From an uncultured Selenomonadales bacterium (GTDB lineage: Bacteria > Bacillota > Negativicutes > Selenomonadales > Selenomonadaceae): a DNA stretch of 5,722 nucleotides. Below, piece by piece: positions 1 to 5,597 of the stretch; the first letter of the stretch is position 1; each line of letters begins with the position of its first letter. The notes under the pieces were generated by a model. The model was not told where the DNA came from, searched no databases, and saw only the letters and a list, made by a program, of their open reading frames with translations. The DNA lies in assembly GCA_937915885.1 (NCBI GenBank), contig CALGGP010000113.1, positions 1-5,722 on the forward strand, given 5' to 3'. A program made the translations under genes and the position numbers.

Positions 1-8
1 AAAAAGGA

Positions 9-84
9 GGCGCCGCCGGCGCGGGGTGGGAACCACGGGCTAATTTGGGCGCCGAGCTCCGTGGGCGGGAGCGTCGACGGCGCC
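9..84 (-). repeat. Dispersed ~76-bp GGCGCC element, copy A
   Basis: Read on the minus strand (the sense of the adjacent cbiB), this element begins 11 bp after the cbiB stop codon. GGCGCC blocks lie at 79-84, 48-53 and 9-14, giving offsets of 31 and 39 bp. The outer 14 nt are nearly complementary: 12 Watson-Crick pairs, one G-U and one mismatch. An inner CCACGG/CCGTGG pair could extend the fold in this copy. Just beyond the final block, minus-strand sequence reads TCCTTTTT to the window edge, which resembles the U-tract of an intrinsic terminator. The geometry matches copies B, C and D. The function, terminator or mobile palindrome, is inference. Confidence 0.8.
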
Positions 85-95
85 CTAAATAAATT

Positions 96-1034
96 TTAAG
101 TGCCGAAGATCAGCGCGAACGTCAGAAATAAAATTGTCGCCGTGTACATCATTCGGATCGCCGACATTATATGGTTCGCCGCTAAAATTTCAATCGCCTC
201 GCCCATATACGCTCGAAACGTTTGACGCCCGAAGTAAGAATTGAATCCTCCGAGCCGAATGTTGAGCGCCCCCGCCACCGCCGCCTCCGCATAGCCGCCG
301 TTGGGGCTCGGATGTTTGTCGGCGTCGCGTCTCACCATTTGCAACGCATTTCGATAATCGAGGTTGAGCACCGCCGCCGCCGTTATGAAAAGCATCGCCG
401 TCAAGCGCGCCGGCACGAAATTTAATACGTCGTCGAGCCGCGCCGCCGCCCGTCCGAAGTATAAATATTTTTCGTTCCGATATCCGATCATCGAATCCAT
501 TGTATTTGCCGCGCGATACGCCACCGCCAACGGCAGCCCGCCGATCAGATAAAAGAACAGCGGCGATATGATCCCGTCGACGGTGTTTTCGGCGATCGTC
601 TCGACTGTCGCCCGAACGATCTCCGGCTCCGACAATCGATCGGTGTCGCGTCCGACGATCCAGCCGACCTTCCGTCGAGCCTCCGCGATGTTGCCGACCA
701 TCAGTAAGTCGTGAATTTCGCGTCCGGCGTCCGCCAATGAGCGCGGCGAGATCATAAACGCCAACGTCAAGCCCTCGATAAAAACTTCCGCCGTCAACGT
801 CCCGATCGAGCGCGCCCATTTTTCGATCTCGAATCCGATCGACCAACTCACGCCGATAACTACCGCCGTCAACACGCCGCCCTTGATCAATTTCGCCGTC
901 GACGAATCCTCCGCGCGGAGCAAAATTTTTTCGAGCATCGAGATCAAATTGCCCATCAGCACCACGGGGTGTAATCGCGTCCGCGGGTCGCCAATCAGCG
1001 TGTCGAGCAGGAAAGCCACCGCCATTGTCAACAT
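96..1034 (-). CDS. cbiB: Adenosylcobinamide-phosphate synthase (CbiB/CobD family)
   Basis: This is an integral membrane enzyme of late adenosylcobalamin synthesis. It joins adenosylcobyric acid to (R)-1-amino-2-propanol or its O-phosphate. The 312-residue length is normal for the family. Family signatures are all present: an N-terminal DTLIGDP followed by HPVVLMG (about residues 11-28), GRDT (128-131), ETIAENTVDGIISP (145-158), LDDVLNFVPARLTA (about 200-213) and HPSPNGGYAEAAVAGAL (241-257). Hydrophobic membrane segments occur near the N-terminus, at about 50-67, in the middle and at the C-terminus. Start choice: an in-frame GTG lies at 1043, but its G is the last base of a GGAG at 1046-1043. 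That GGAG sits 8 nt before ATG at 1034, so I prefer the ATG. The GGAG lies just after the permease stop codon (1048-1050), suggesting translational coupling. Repeat copy A follows the stop codon. Confidence 0.96.
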   Translation of the reverse strand: MLTMAVAFLLDTLIGDPRTRLHPVVLMGNLISMLEKILLRAEDSSTAKLIKGGVLTAVVIGVSWSIGFEIEKWARSIGTLTAEVFIEGLTLAFMISPRSLADAGREIHDLLMVGNIAEARRKVGWIVGRDTDRLSEPEIVRATVETIAENTVDGIISPLFFYLIGGLPLAVAYRAANTMDSMIGYRNEKYLYFGRAAARLDDVLNFVPARLTAMLFITAAAVLNLDYRNALQMVRRDADKHPSPNGGYAEAAVAGALNIRLGGFNSYFGRQTFRAYMGEAIEILAANHIMSAIRMMYTATILFLTFALIFGT

Positions 1035-1047
1035 CGTCAACACTCCG

Positions 1048-2358
1048 TCACGAGCGCATCACGAGATTGATCAGGAACGCCGCGCTCACCGCCCACATCA
1101 CGGGGTGAATCTCGTTGAAGCGCCGCCCGATCACCTTCATGAATACGTAGCTCACGAAGCCGAACGCAAACCCGTTGGCAATCGACGACGTCATCGGCAT
1201 CATAATAATCGTGAGGAACGCGGGGAAGCCGTCCGTAAAATCCTCGAAATTAATCATTTTGATTGTGCCGATCATCATCGCGCCGACCAAAATCAGCGCG
1301 GGCGCCGTCGCAAACGCCGGAACCAATCCGATCAGCGGAGCGAACAGCAACGCGATCAAAAACATTACCGACACGACGACCGCCGTCAAGCCCGTCCGAC
1401 CGCCCGCCGCGATGCCCGCCGCGCTTTCGATGTAAGATGAAACGGTCGAAGTGCCGAACCAAGCGCTGGAGATCGTGCCGAGCGCGTCGATGGTCAGAGC
1501 CTTGTCGACATTTTTTATGTGCCCGTTCTCGTCGACGAGCCCCGCCTTTTGTGTGAGACCAATCAGAGTGCCCATGTTGTCAAACAGCTCGACGATGGTA
1601 AAAGTAAAAATGATCGAGACGATGCCGTAATTCCACGCGCCGGCGATGTCGAGCGAGCCGAACTCACTCATCGACGGGACGGAGGTGCTGATCACGTCGC
1701 CGAGCGATTGCGGGACGGGCGACAGACCGATCGTCATCGAGATAAAAGTCGTGGCAATGATCCCGAGAAGAATTGCGCCCTGAACATTGATAGCCATCAG
1801 CGCGGCGGTAAAAAGCAATCCGAAAATGGCAAGCGCGGTCGAAGGATCGGTGACGGAGCCGAGGGTTATGAAGGTGGCGGGATCGGAGACGATGACGCCG
1901 GTGCCCTTCAATCCGATGAAAGCGATGAAAAGCCCGATGCCGACGGTGATAGCGTATTTGAGATTCATCGGGACGCTGTCGATGATCGCCTGACGGATGC
2001 CGCCGAGGGTGAGGATCAAAAACAAAATGCCGGAAAAAAACATGGCGCCGAGCGCGACGGTCCAATGGAGCCCGAGGATACCGCAGACGTAGTAGGTGAA
2101 GAAGGCGTTGACGCCCATGGCGGGAGCCTGAGCGACGGGATAATTGGCGACGACGCCCATAGCGAGAGTGGTGAGCGCGGAAATCCAAATGGTGGCGGCG
2201 ATGGCGCCTTCCTTGGGTACGCCGGCGTCCGCCATGATGTTGGGGTTGACGAAAATGATGTAGGAGAGGGCAATGAAGGTGGTGATGCCGGCGATGACTT
2301 CTGTGCGGACGGTGGAGCCATTCTCGGTGATTTTAAAATACCGATCCAAAAAATCCAT
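1048..2358 (-). CDS. NCS2-family purine nucleobase permease (AzgA/PbuG-like)
   Basis: This is a predicted inner-membrane, probably proton-coupled, transporter of adenine, guanine or hypoxanthine. Its 436 residues are almost entirely hydrophobic segments and match the AzgA/PbuG/PurP branch in length and sequence. The N-terminus has the typical MDFLDRYFKI...ENGSTVRTEVIAGITTF. The substrate-site segment AMGVNAFFTY lies at about 80-89. The conserved TIVELFDNMGTLIG (254-267) carries Glu257. GTSTVSSYIESAAGIAAGGRTG (302-323) carries Glu311. These glutamates match the positions implicated in base binding in the wider NCS2 fold. ATG at 2358 is preceded by GGAGG (plus-strand 2371-2375) with a rather long 12-nt spacing. 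The leader abuts the 34-bp tandem array. I saw nothing resembling a purine riboswitch. The exact base specificity cannot be read from the sequence. cbiB follows after 13 bp from its preferred start and is probably cotranscribed. Confidence 0.95.
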   Translation of the reverse strand: MDFLDRYFKITENGSTVRTEVIAGITTFIALSYIIFVNPNIMADAGVPKEGAIAATIWISALTTLAMGVVANYPVAQAPAMGVNAFFTYYVCGILGLHWTVALGAMFFSGILFLILTLGGIRQAIIDSVPMNLKYAITVGIGLFIAFIGLKGTGVIVSDPATFITLGSVTDPSTALAIFGLLFTAALMAINVQGAILLGIIATTFISMTIGLSPVPQSLGDVISTSVPSMSEFGSLDIAGAWNYGIVSIIFTFTIVELFDNMGTLIGLTQKAGLVDENGHIKNVDKALTIDALGTISSAWFGTSTVSSYIESAAGIAAGGRTGLTAVVVSVMFLIALLFAPLIGLVPAFATAPALILVGAMMIGTIKMINFEDFTDGFPAFLTIIMMPMTSSIANGFAFGFVSYVFMKVIGRRFNEIHPVMWAVSAAFLINLVMRS

Positions 2359-2375
2359 GCGGTTATCAAACCTCC

Positions 2376-2387
2376 AAAAAATTTTTT
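2376..2387. other. Perfect A6T6 palindrome in permease leader
   Basis: AAAAAATTTTTT lies immediately upstream of the permease Shine-Dalgarno (read on the minus strand). A-tracts of this kind bend DNA and could be part of a promoter or a protein site. No convincing -35/-10 pair was found between the array and the start codon, so the permease promoter remains unidentified. Confidence 0.4.
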
Positions 2388-2421
2388 ATCCCGACTAATT
2401 GTTGAAGCCGTCGGCGCGGGC

Positions 2422-2762
2422 TGGTTGTGATGGACGGGGCGTCACCGTCGCGGGTTGGTTGCGATGGACGGGGCGTCGCCGACGCGGGTTGGTTGCGATG
2501 GACGGGGCGCCGACGACGCGTGGTTGGTTGCGATGGACGGGGTGTCGCCGTCGCAGGTTGGTTGCGATGGTCGGAGCGCCGACGACAGATGCTGGTTGCG
2601 ATGGTCGAGGCGCCGCCGACGCGGGGTGGTTGCGATGGTCGGAGCGCCGCCGACGCGGGGTGGTTGCGATGGTCGGAGCGTCGACGACGCGGGGTGGTTG
2701 CGATGGTCGGAGCGTCGACGACGCAGGGTGGTTGAGATGTTCGAGGCGCCGCCGACGCGGGG
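2422..2762. repeat. Tandem array of ten ~34-bp GC-rich repeats
   Basis: Ten consecutive units begin with TGGTTGCGATGG or a close variant, at 2422, 2456, 2490, 2525, 2559, 2593, 2627, 2661, 2695 and 2729. All are 34 bp except the third, which is 35 bp. A degenerate partial unit lies at about 2401-2421. Units at 2661 and 2695 differ by one base. Units 1-4 carry ATGGACGGGG, and units 5-9 carry ATGGTCG followed by GAG or AGG. The tenth, next to element copy B, is the most diverged at its start. Each unit ends in a C/G-rich core like the cores of the dispersed element. The period is not a multiple of 3 and long open frames run through it in several frames, so it is not coding. It fills most of the gap between the TPR-protein gene and the permease start. 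Confidence 0.95.
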
Positions 2763-2821
2763 TGGGAATCGCTTCCATATGTTGGGCGCCGCACTTGGAG
2801 GGTGGGAGCGGCGGCGGCGCC
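2745..2821 (-). repeat. Dispersed ~76-bp GGCGCC element, copy B (fused to array)
   Basis: On the minus strand this copy starts 8 bp after the stop codon of the glucosaminidase/TPR gene. GGCGCC blocks lie at 2816-2821, 2785-2790 and 2745-2750, with offsets of 31 and 40 bp. The outer 14-nt arms are complementary at 13 of 14 positions. The internal segments differ from the other copies, but the flanking CTCCCACCC and TTCCCACCCC are conserved. Unlike copies A, C and D, the far end runs straight into the 34-bp tandem array rather than a short pyrimidine-rich tail. The array may therefore have grown from this copy's terminal core. Confidence 0.85.
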
Positions 2822-2829
2822 CTCATAAA

Positions 2830-4044
2830 TTATTTACGCTTTTTCTTTACGCAGGACTCGATCGTTGCCACGTTAGCCTTGACGGTCTCGTTACGATCGT
2901 TGATCGCCGCCGCATGATGAAAATCTTCGTAAGCCTCTTCGTATTTCTTTTGACGGAAGTGAACCACGCCGATCTCGTTGACGACATTTGCCGACACCGC
3001 TTCAACCTCCAACGCCCGATCAAAATCCTCGAGCGCTTTCGGATACTCGCCTTTCATGAGCCGCAACCGCCCGCGATTATACCAACCGTTGAAAAATTTA
3101 TCGTCGACCGCCAACAGCCGATCATACATTTCGATCGCCTCGTCGTTGCGCCCGAGCTTCTCGAGACTCAACGCCAGATCGTAAATCGCCTCCGTCGAAT
3201 CCGGCTCGAGGATCACCGCCGACTCAAAATCCGCTCGCGCATCGTAGTACTCGCCGCGACTGTAATAAATCAGCCCGCGAATCGCAAACATCTCCGCCGT
3301 CGGCGCCGACAATTTTATTTGATTGTCGATGTTGCGGAACGTCAACGGAGAATCGTCGGGCACCTTCGCCTGCTGCCAAATCCGCAAAATTTCTTGACCG
3401 TAATACGTCCCGGGCACCGCCCACACGCCGTTTAAATCCGTCCAATGCACCATCTTGCCGAACACGTCTTTACGAAAATTTTTGAGCAGCTCGTAGCGCG
3501 GATCGACGACGATCGTTTTCGGCGCGCGCTTCGACACATAGGCGAGCAGATGTTGAATATGAGCGCGGGCTCCGAGGCGCGGCGAATCAAACGAATGCCC
3601 GGGCTCTTTATTGCCCGTCGCGCCCAAGCCGCAATAATTATTTTGTTTCGGATCGACGTCGCCGCCGTAAGCGAAGAATGCCGTCTCCTTCAGCGCTTGA
3701 CAGAGTGCCACGTCCGCGCGGATGCCCTCACGTCCGGCTTCCTCATAATAAATTTGGACGAGCTCTTTGACGGGGCAATTGAGCAGCGGCTTGGGATTGC
3801 GCCGATTGATGAGATTAACCATTTGCGCTTGAGTGACGGTCGGGTCGCCGAGGATGGTGATGCGTTCGGGGGCTTGGAGCGCGAGCATCATCGGGTCGTC
3901 GAGCGCGGGCGCGTCGATTATTTGAGCCGCGCGGAGTTTTTTCTTATCGAATTTGATTTTTGATGAGGCGTCCGCCGTCGGCAACGCGATCAAAATTGAG
4001 AGGATCGCGACGACCGCGGCGAACAATCGAATGGATTTGAACAA
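2830..4044 (-). CDS. Secreted glucosaminidase-domain protein with TPR repeats
   Basis: This is a predicted exported peptidoglycan-active protein of 404 residues. A signal peptide covers about 1-26: basic MFKSIR, a hydrophobic stretch, then a probable cut after TADA. Residues about 70-222 resemble the N-acetylglucosaminidase (glycoside hydrolase 73-like, Bax/LytG-type) fold. Supporting motifs are VALCQALKETAFF with Glu120 as likely catalytic acid, NNYCGLGATG (135-144), SPRLGARAHIQHLLAY and the tyrosine-containing GTYYGQEIL. Residues about 251-384 form about four tetratricopeptide repeats, for example ALSLEKLGRNDEAIEMYDRLL, a protein-binding scaffold. The C-terminus is very basic (KKKRK). The start is TTG: plus-strand CAA at 4042-4044 is preceded on the minus strand by GAGGAG with 9-nt spacing, and no nearby in-frame ATG competes. 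A strong promoter lies about 45 bp upstream. Hydrolytic activity is inferred. Confidence 0.88.
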   Translation of the reverse strand: MFKSIRLFAAVVAILSILIALPTADASSKIKFDKKKLRAAQIIDAPALDDPMMLALQAPERITILGDPTVTQAQMVNLINRRNPKPLLNCPVKELVQIYYEEAGREGIRADVALCQALKETAFFAYGGDVDPKQNNYCGLGATGNKEPGHSFDSPRLGARAHIQHLLAYVSKRAPKTIVVDPRYELLKNFRKDVFGKMVHWTDLNGVWAVPGTYYGQEILRIWQQAKVPDDSPLTFRNIDNQIKLSAPTAEMFAIRGLIYYSRGEYYDARADFESAVILEPDSTEAIYDLALSLEKLGRNDEAIEMYDRLLAVDDKFFNGWYNRGRLRLMKGEYPKALEDFDRALEVEAVSANVVNEIGVVHFRQKKYEEAYEDFHHAAAINDRNETVKANVATIESCVKKKRK

Positions 4045-4053
4045 AATAATTCA

Positions 4054-4059
4054 CTCCTC
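4054..4059 (-). promoter_or_regulatory. Shine-Dalgarno deciding the TTG start
   Basis: Minus-strand GAGGAG stands 9 nt before TTG at 4044. Translation from there gives a standard signal peptide. This supports the non-ATG start of the glucosaminidase/TPR gene. Confidence 0.8.
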
Positions 4060-4090
4060 TAACAGGAAATTTTTTATAGGTATCGAAGAT

Positions 4091-4119
4091 ATTAAAATGC
4101 AAAACGATCATTCTGTCAA
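4091..4119 (-). promoter_or_regulatory. Sigma-70-type promoter for the glucosaminidase/TPR gene
   Basis: The minus strand reads TTGACA (4119-4114), a spacer of exactly 17 bp, then TTTAAT (4096-4091). This is a perfect -35 and a 5-of-6 match to the -10. Transcription would start near 4085, giving a leader of about 40 nt with the GAGGAG ribosome-binding site. On the plus strand, TAAAAT at 4093-4098 overlaps the same -10 and could serve the isomerase gene. Its -35 (TTTTTA at 4071-4076) is poor. Confidence 0.75.
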
Positions 4120-4139
4120 CAGTTGAGGAGGAATTTTTG

Positions 4140-4601
4140 ATGAAAATTGCAATGGCGAACGACCACGCGGGCACGGCGCTCAAGAATCAGATCAAGAAGT
4201 ACCTCGAGGAGCAGGGGCATGAGGTGAAAGACTTCGGCACCTACACCGAGGACGCGGCGGATTTGTCGGATTACGTTTATCCGGCGTCGCTGGCGGTGGC
4301 GAAGGGCGAGTGCGAGCGCGGGATTTTCGTTGACGGCGTCGGCTTCGGCAGCGCGTTGATCGCGAACAAAATTTACGGGCTGTATGCGGTGGTGTGTCAG
4401 GATCCGTTCTGCGCGCGGCTGTCTCGTGAGCACACCGACTCGAATGTGCTGTGCATCGGAGGAAAAATTATCGGCAGTGCGATCGCGATGGAGATCGTCA
4501 AGACGTGGATGGAGACCGACGCGTTGACGGCGGAGAAATATCGTCGTCGGGTGCAGAAGGTGACCGACATCAACAACAAGCACTGCGTTCCGGTGAAATA
4601 A
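4140..4601 (+). CDS. RpiB/LacA/LacB-family sugar-phosphate isomerase, active-site variant
   Basis: This is a predicted cytosolic aldose-ketose isomerase of the ribose-5-phosphate isomerase B family, 153 residues versus about 150 usual. Family features are MKIAMANDHAG at the N-terminus (Asp8, His9), HEVKDFGTYTED (27-38), ANKIYGLYAVVCQD (75-88), ARLSREHTDSNVLCIGG (92-108, with His98) and a C-terminal RRRV (135-138) that would contact phosphate. The catalytic loop is unusual: where typical members have CGTGIG, this protein has DGVGFG at 65-70. The catalytic Cys is thus Asp65 and the neighbouring Thr is Val67. Its substrate may therefore not be ribose 5-phosphate, and I leave the symbol blank. 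Start choice: GAGGAGG at 4125-4131 is 8 nt from ATG 4140. A TTG at 4137 is also in frame but too close. The DeoC-like gene follows on the same strand after 253 bp. Confidence 0.88.
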   Translation: MKIAMANDHAGTALKNQIKKYLEEQGHEVKDFGTYTEDAADLSDYVYPASLAVAKGECERGIFVDGVGFGSALIANKIYGLYAVVCQDPFCARLSREHTDSNVLCIGGKIIGSAIAMEIVKTWMETDALTAEKYRRRVQKVTDINNKHCVPVK

Positions 4602-4626
4602 TTTTTCCGACGGACGGATTGATGGG

Positions 4627-4701
4627 GGCGCCGACGCCGCTCCCGCCCACCACCGGCGGCGCCCAACCGAGCCCGAGATTCCCACCCGCGTCGTCGGCGC
4701 C
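4627..4701 (+). repeat. Dispersed ~76-bp GGCGCC element, copy C
   Basis: This copy starts 25 bp after the isomerase stop codon and is oriented with that gene. GGCGCC blocks lie at 4627-4632, 4658-4663 and 4696-4701, with offsets of 31 and 38 bp. The terminal arms pair at 13 of 14 positions. One of those pairs is A-T where copy B has C-G, a possible compensatory change. The far end is followed by pyrimidine-rich CCTTCTTC. It lies between two plus-strand genes that could otherwise be read as an operon. Confidence 0.85.
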
Positions 4702-4721
4702 CCTTCTTCAAAGTAGCAGAG

Positions 4722-4782
4722 CCCAGCCCCGCGTCGGCGGCATCTAATCGATGACAGCCTGCCTTGCTGCGTCGTCGGCGCC
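4722..4782 (+). repeat. Two additional degenerate repeat cores
   Basis: Downstream of copy C are two further end-type cores: CCCAGCCCCGCGTCGGCGGC, whose GGCGCC is changed to GGCATC (4739-4744), and GCGTCGTCGGCGCC ending at 4782. Spacing from the last block of copy C is 43 and then 38 bp, so this resembles an irregular, decayed extension of the element. The remainder to 4854 holds GGGT...ACCC (4791-4810) and an overlapping CCCTTCAGGG, both short possible hairpins, then the aldolase ribosome-binding site. Confidence 0.65.
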
Positions 4783-4854
4783 CGATCTTAGGGTCGAAGT
4801 GATTTAACCCTTCAGGGAGGGCTGGCGGGAATAAAATTTTAAGAGGTTTTTTGT

Positions 4855-5568
4855 ATGATCAGACCGACGAAACGCGCGGCGGAAATGTCGACGGCGGAGC
4901 TCGCCGCTTACATCGATCAATCGGTGCTCAAGCCCGAGTTCACCGAAGCCGACATTCGCCGTTACATCAAAGAGGGCGTCGACTTCGGTTGTGCGACGGT
5001 GTGCATCAATCCGTCGTCGTTGCCGATCGCCGTCGAGCTCACGCGCGGCACCAAGACCGCGATCTGCGTGGTGTGCGATTTTCCGTTCGGCACGAGTACG
5101 ACCGCGTCGAAGGTTCTCCAAGCCGAAGAGTACTGCAGTAAATTCGACGTTGCCGAGCTTGACATCGTTGCCAACTTCGGTTGGATACGGAGCGGTCGCT
5201 GGTCGGACGTCACGCGCGACATCGCGGCGGTGGTCGAGACGTGTCATAAGCATAACACGATCGTCAAGGTGATCTTCGAGACGGACGCGTTGACGGTCGA
5301 CGAAGTGAAGCGCGCGTGCGAGTGCGCGATCGAAGCGAAGGCGGATTTCGTCAAGACGAGCACGGGATTTTTGACGGGGCATGAGGCGCACGGAGCGACG
5401 CCCGAGATTATCAAAGTGATGCTCGACGTGTGCGGCGACCGCATCAAAGTCAAGGGCAGCGGTTGCATTCGGACGCGCGAACATTTTCTGACGTTGATCG
5501 ATATGGGCATCGACCGCATGGGGATCGGATATCGCTCGACGCCCGTCGTCCTCGGCATTCAAAAATAA
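4855..5568 (+). CDS. deoC: DeoC-family aldolase (deoxyribose-phosphate aldolase-like)
   Basis: This is a class I aldolase of 237 residues with a predicted TIM-barrel fold, cytosolic. Canonical members split 2-deoxyribose 5-phosphate into acetaldehyde and glyceraldehyde 3-phosphate. The Schiff-base lysine is Lys167 in DFVKTSTGF (164-172). The second catalytic lysine is Lys200 in IKVKGSG, and the catalytic Asp is Asp103 in ELDIVANFG. Other family motifs are IDQSVLKPEFT (20-30), ATVCINP (47-53), VCDFPFGTSTTASK (73-86) and VKVIFET (137-143). Departures from the norm: IDHTLLKP is IDQSVLKP, the phosphate-binding GG of SGGIRT is GC (203-204), and the C-terminal GTSSG-type loop is replaced by GIGYRSTPVVLG (223-234). 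The family call is safe, but the substrate is less certain. ATG at 4855 follows GAGG (4843-4846) with 8-nt spacing. The RpiB-like gene lies upstream on the same strand, and repeat copy D follows. Confidence 0.9.
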   Translation: MIRPTKRAAEMSTAELAAYIDQSVLKPEFTEADIRRYIKEGVDFGCATVCINPSSLPIAVELTRGTKTAICVVCDFPFGTSTTASKVLQAEEYCSKFDVAELDIVANFGWIRSGRWSDVTRDIAAVVETCHKHNTIVKVIFETDALTVDEVKRACECAIEAKADFVKTSTGFLTGHEAHGATPEIIKVMLDVCGDRIKVKGSGCIRTREHFLTLIDMGIDRMGIGYRSTPVVLGIQK

Positions 5569-5597
5569 GATTCCACCACCCGCCCCAAAAAGCATGG

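Noticed and set aside
1035..1043. GTG at 1043 as the cbiB start
   Set aside because: It overlaps the GGAG ribosome-binding site, which is correctly spaced (8 nt) for the ATG at 1034.
2359..2421. Purine riboswitch upstream of the permease
   Set aside because: The leader is short and AT-rich, ending in an A6T6 palindrome and ribosome-binding site. There is no room or recognisable three-way junction core.
1519..2430. 303-codon plus-strand open frame antisense to the permease
   Set aside because: It gives low-complexity, highly charged D/G/E/R-rich sequence opposite a well-conserved transporter, and has no ribosome-binding site.
2422..2762. CRISPR array
   Set aside because: There are no unique spacers: successive 34-bp units resemble each other along their whole length. 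There are no cas genes nearby.
2366..2917. Several overlapping open frames on both strands with repetitive peptides (for example GWLRW-like or HRNQPA-like repeats)
   Set aside because: They are translations of the 34-bp array in different frames. The array is GC-rich and poor in stop codons, its period is not a multiple of 3, and no ribosome-binding site supports any of them.
2455..3435. 326-codon plus-strand open frame crossing the array into the TPR gene
   Set aside because: It is part array translation and part antisense of a conserved protein, with no domain recognised.
4791..4820. Attenuator-like alternative hairpins before deoC
   Set aside because: Stems are only about 4 bp, with no T-run and no leader peptide, so this is too weak to call as a feature.
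4804..5595. 263-codon minus-strand open frame antisense to deoC
   Set aside because: The plus strand encodes a clear DeoC-family protein with all motifs. The antisense product is arginine/histidine-rich with no recognisable family, typical of a shadow frame in GC-rich DNA.
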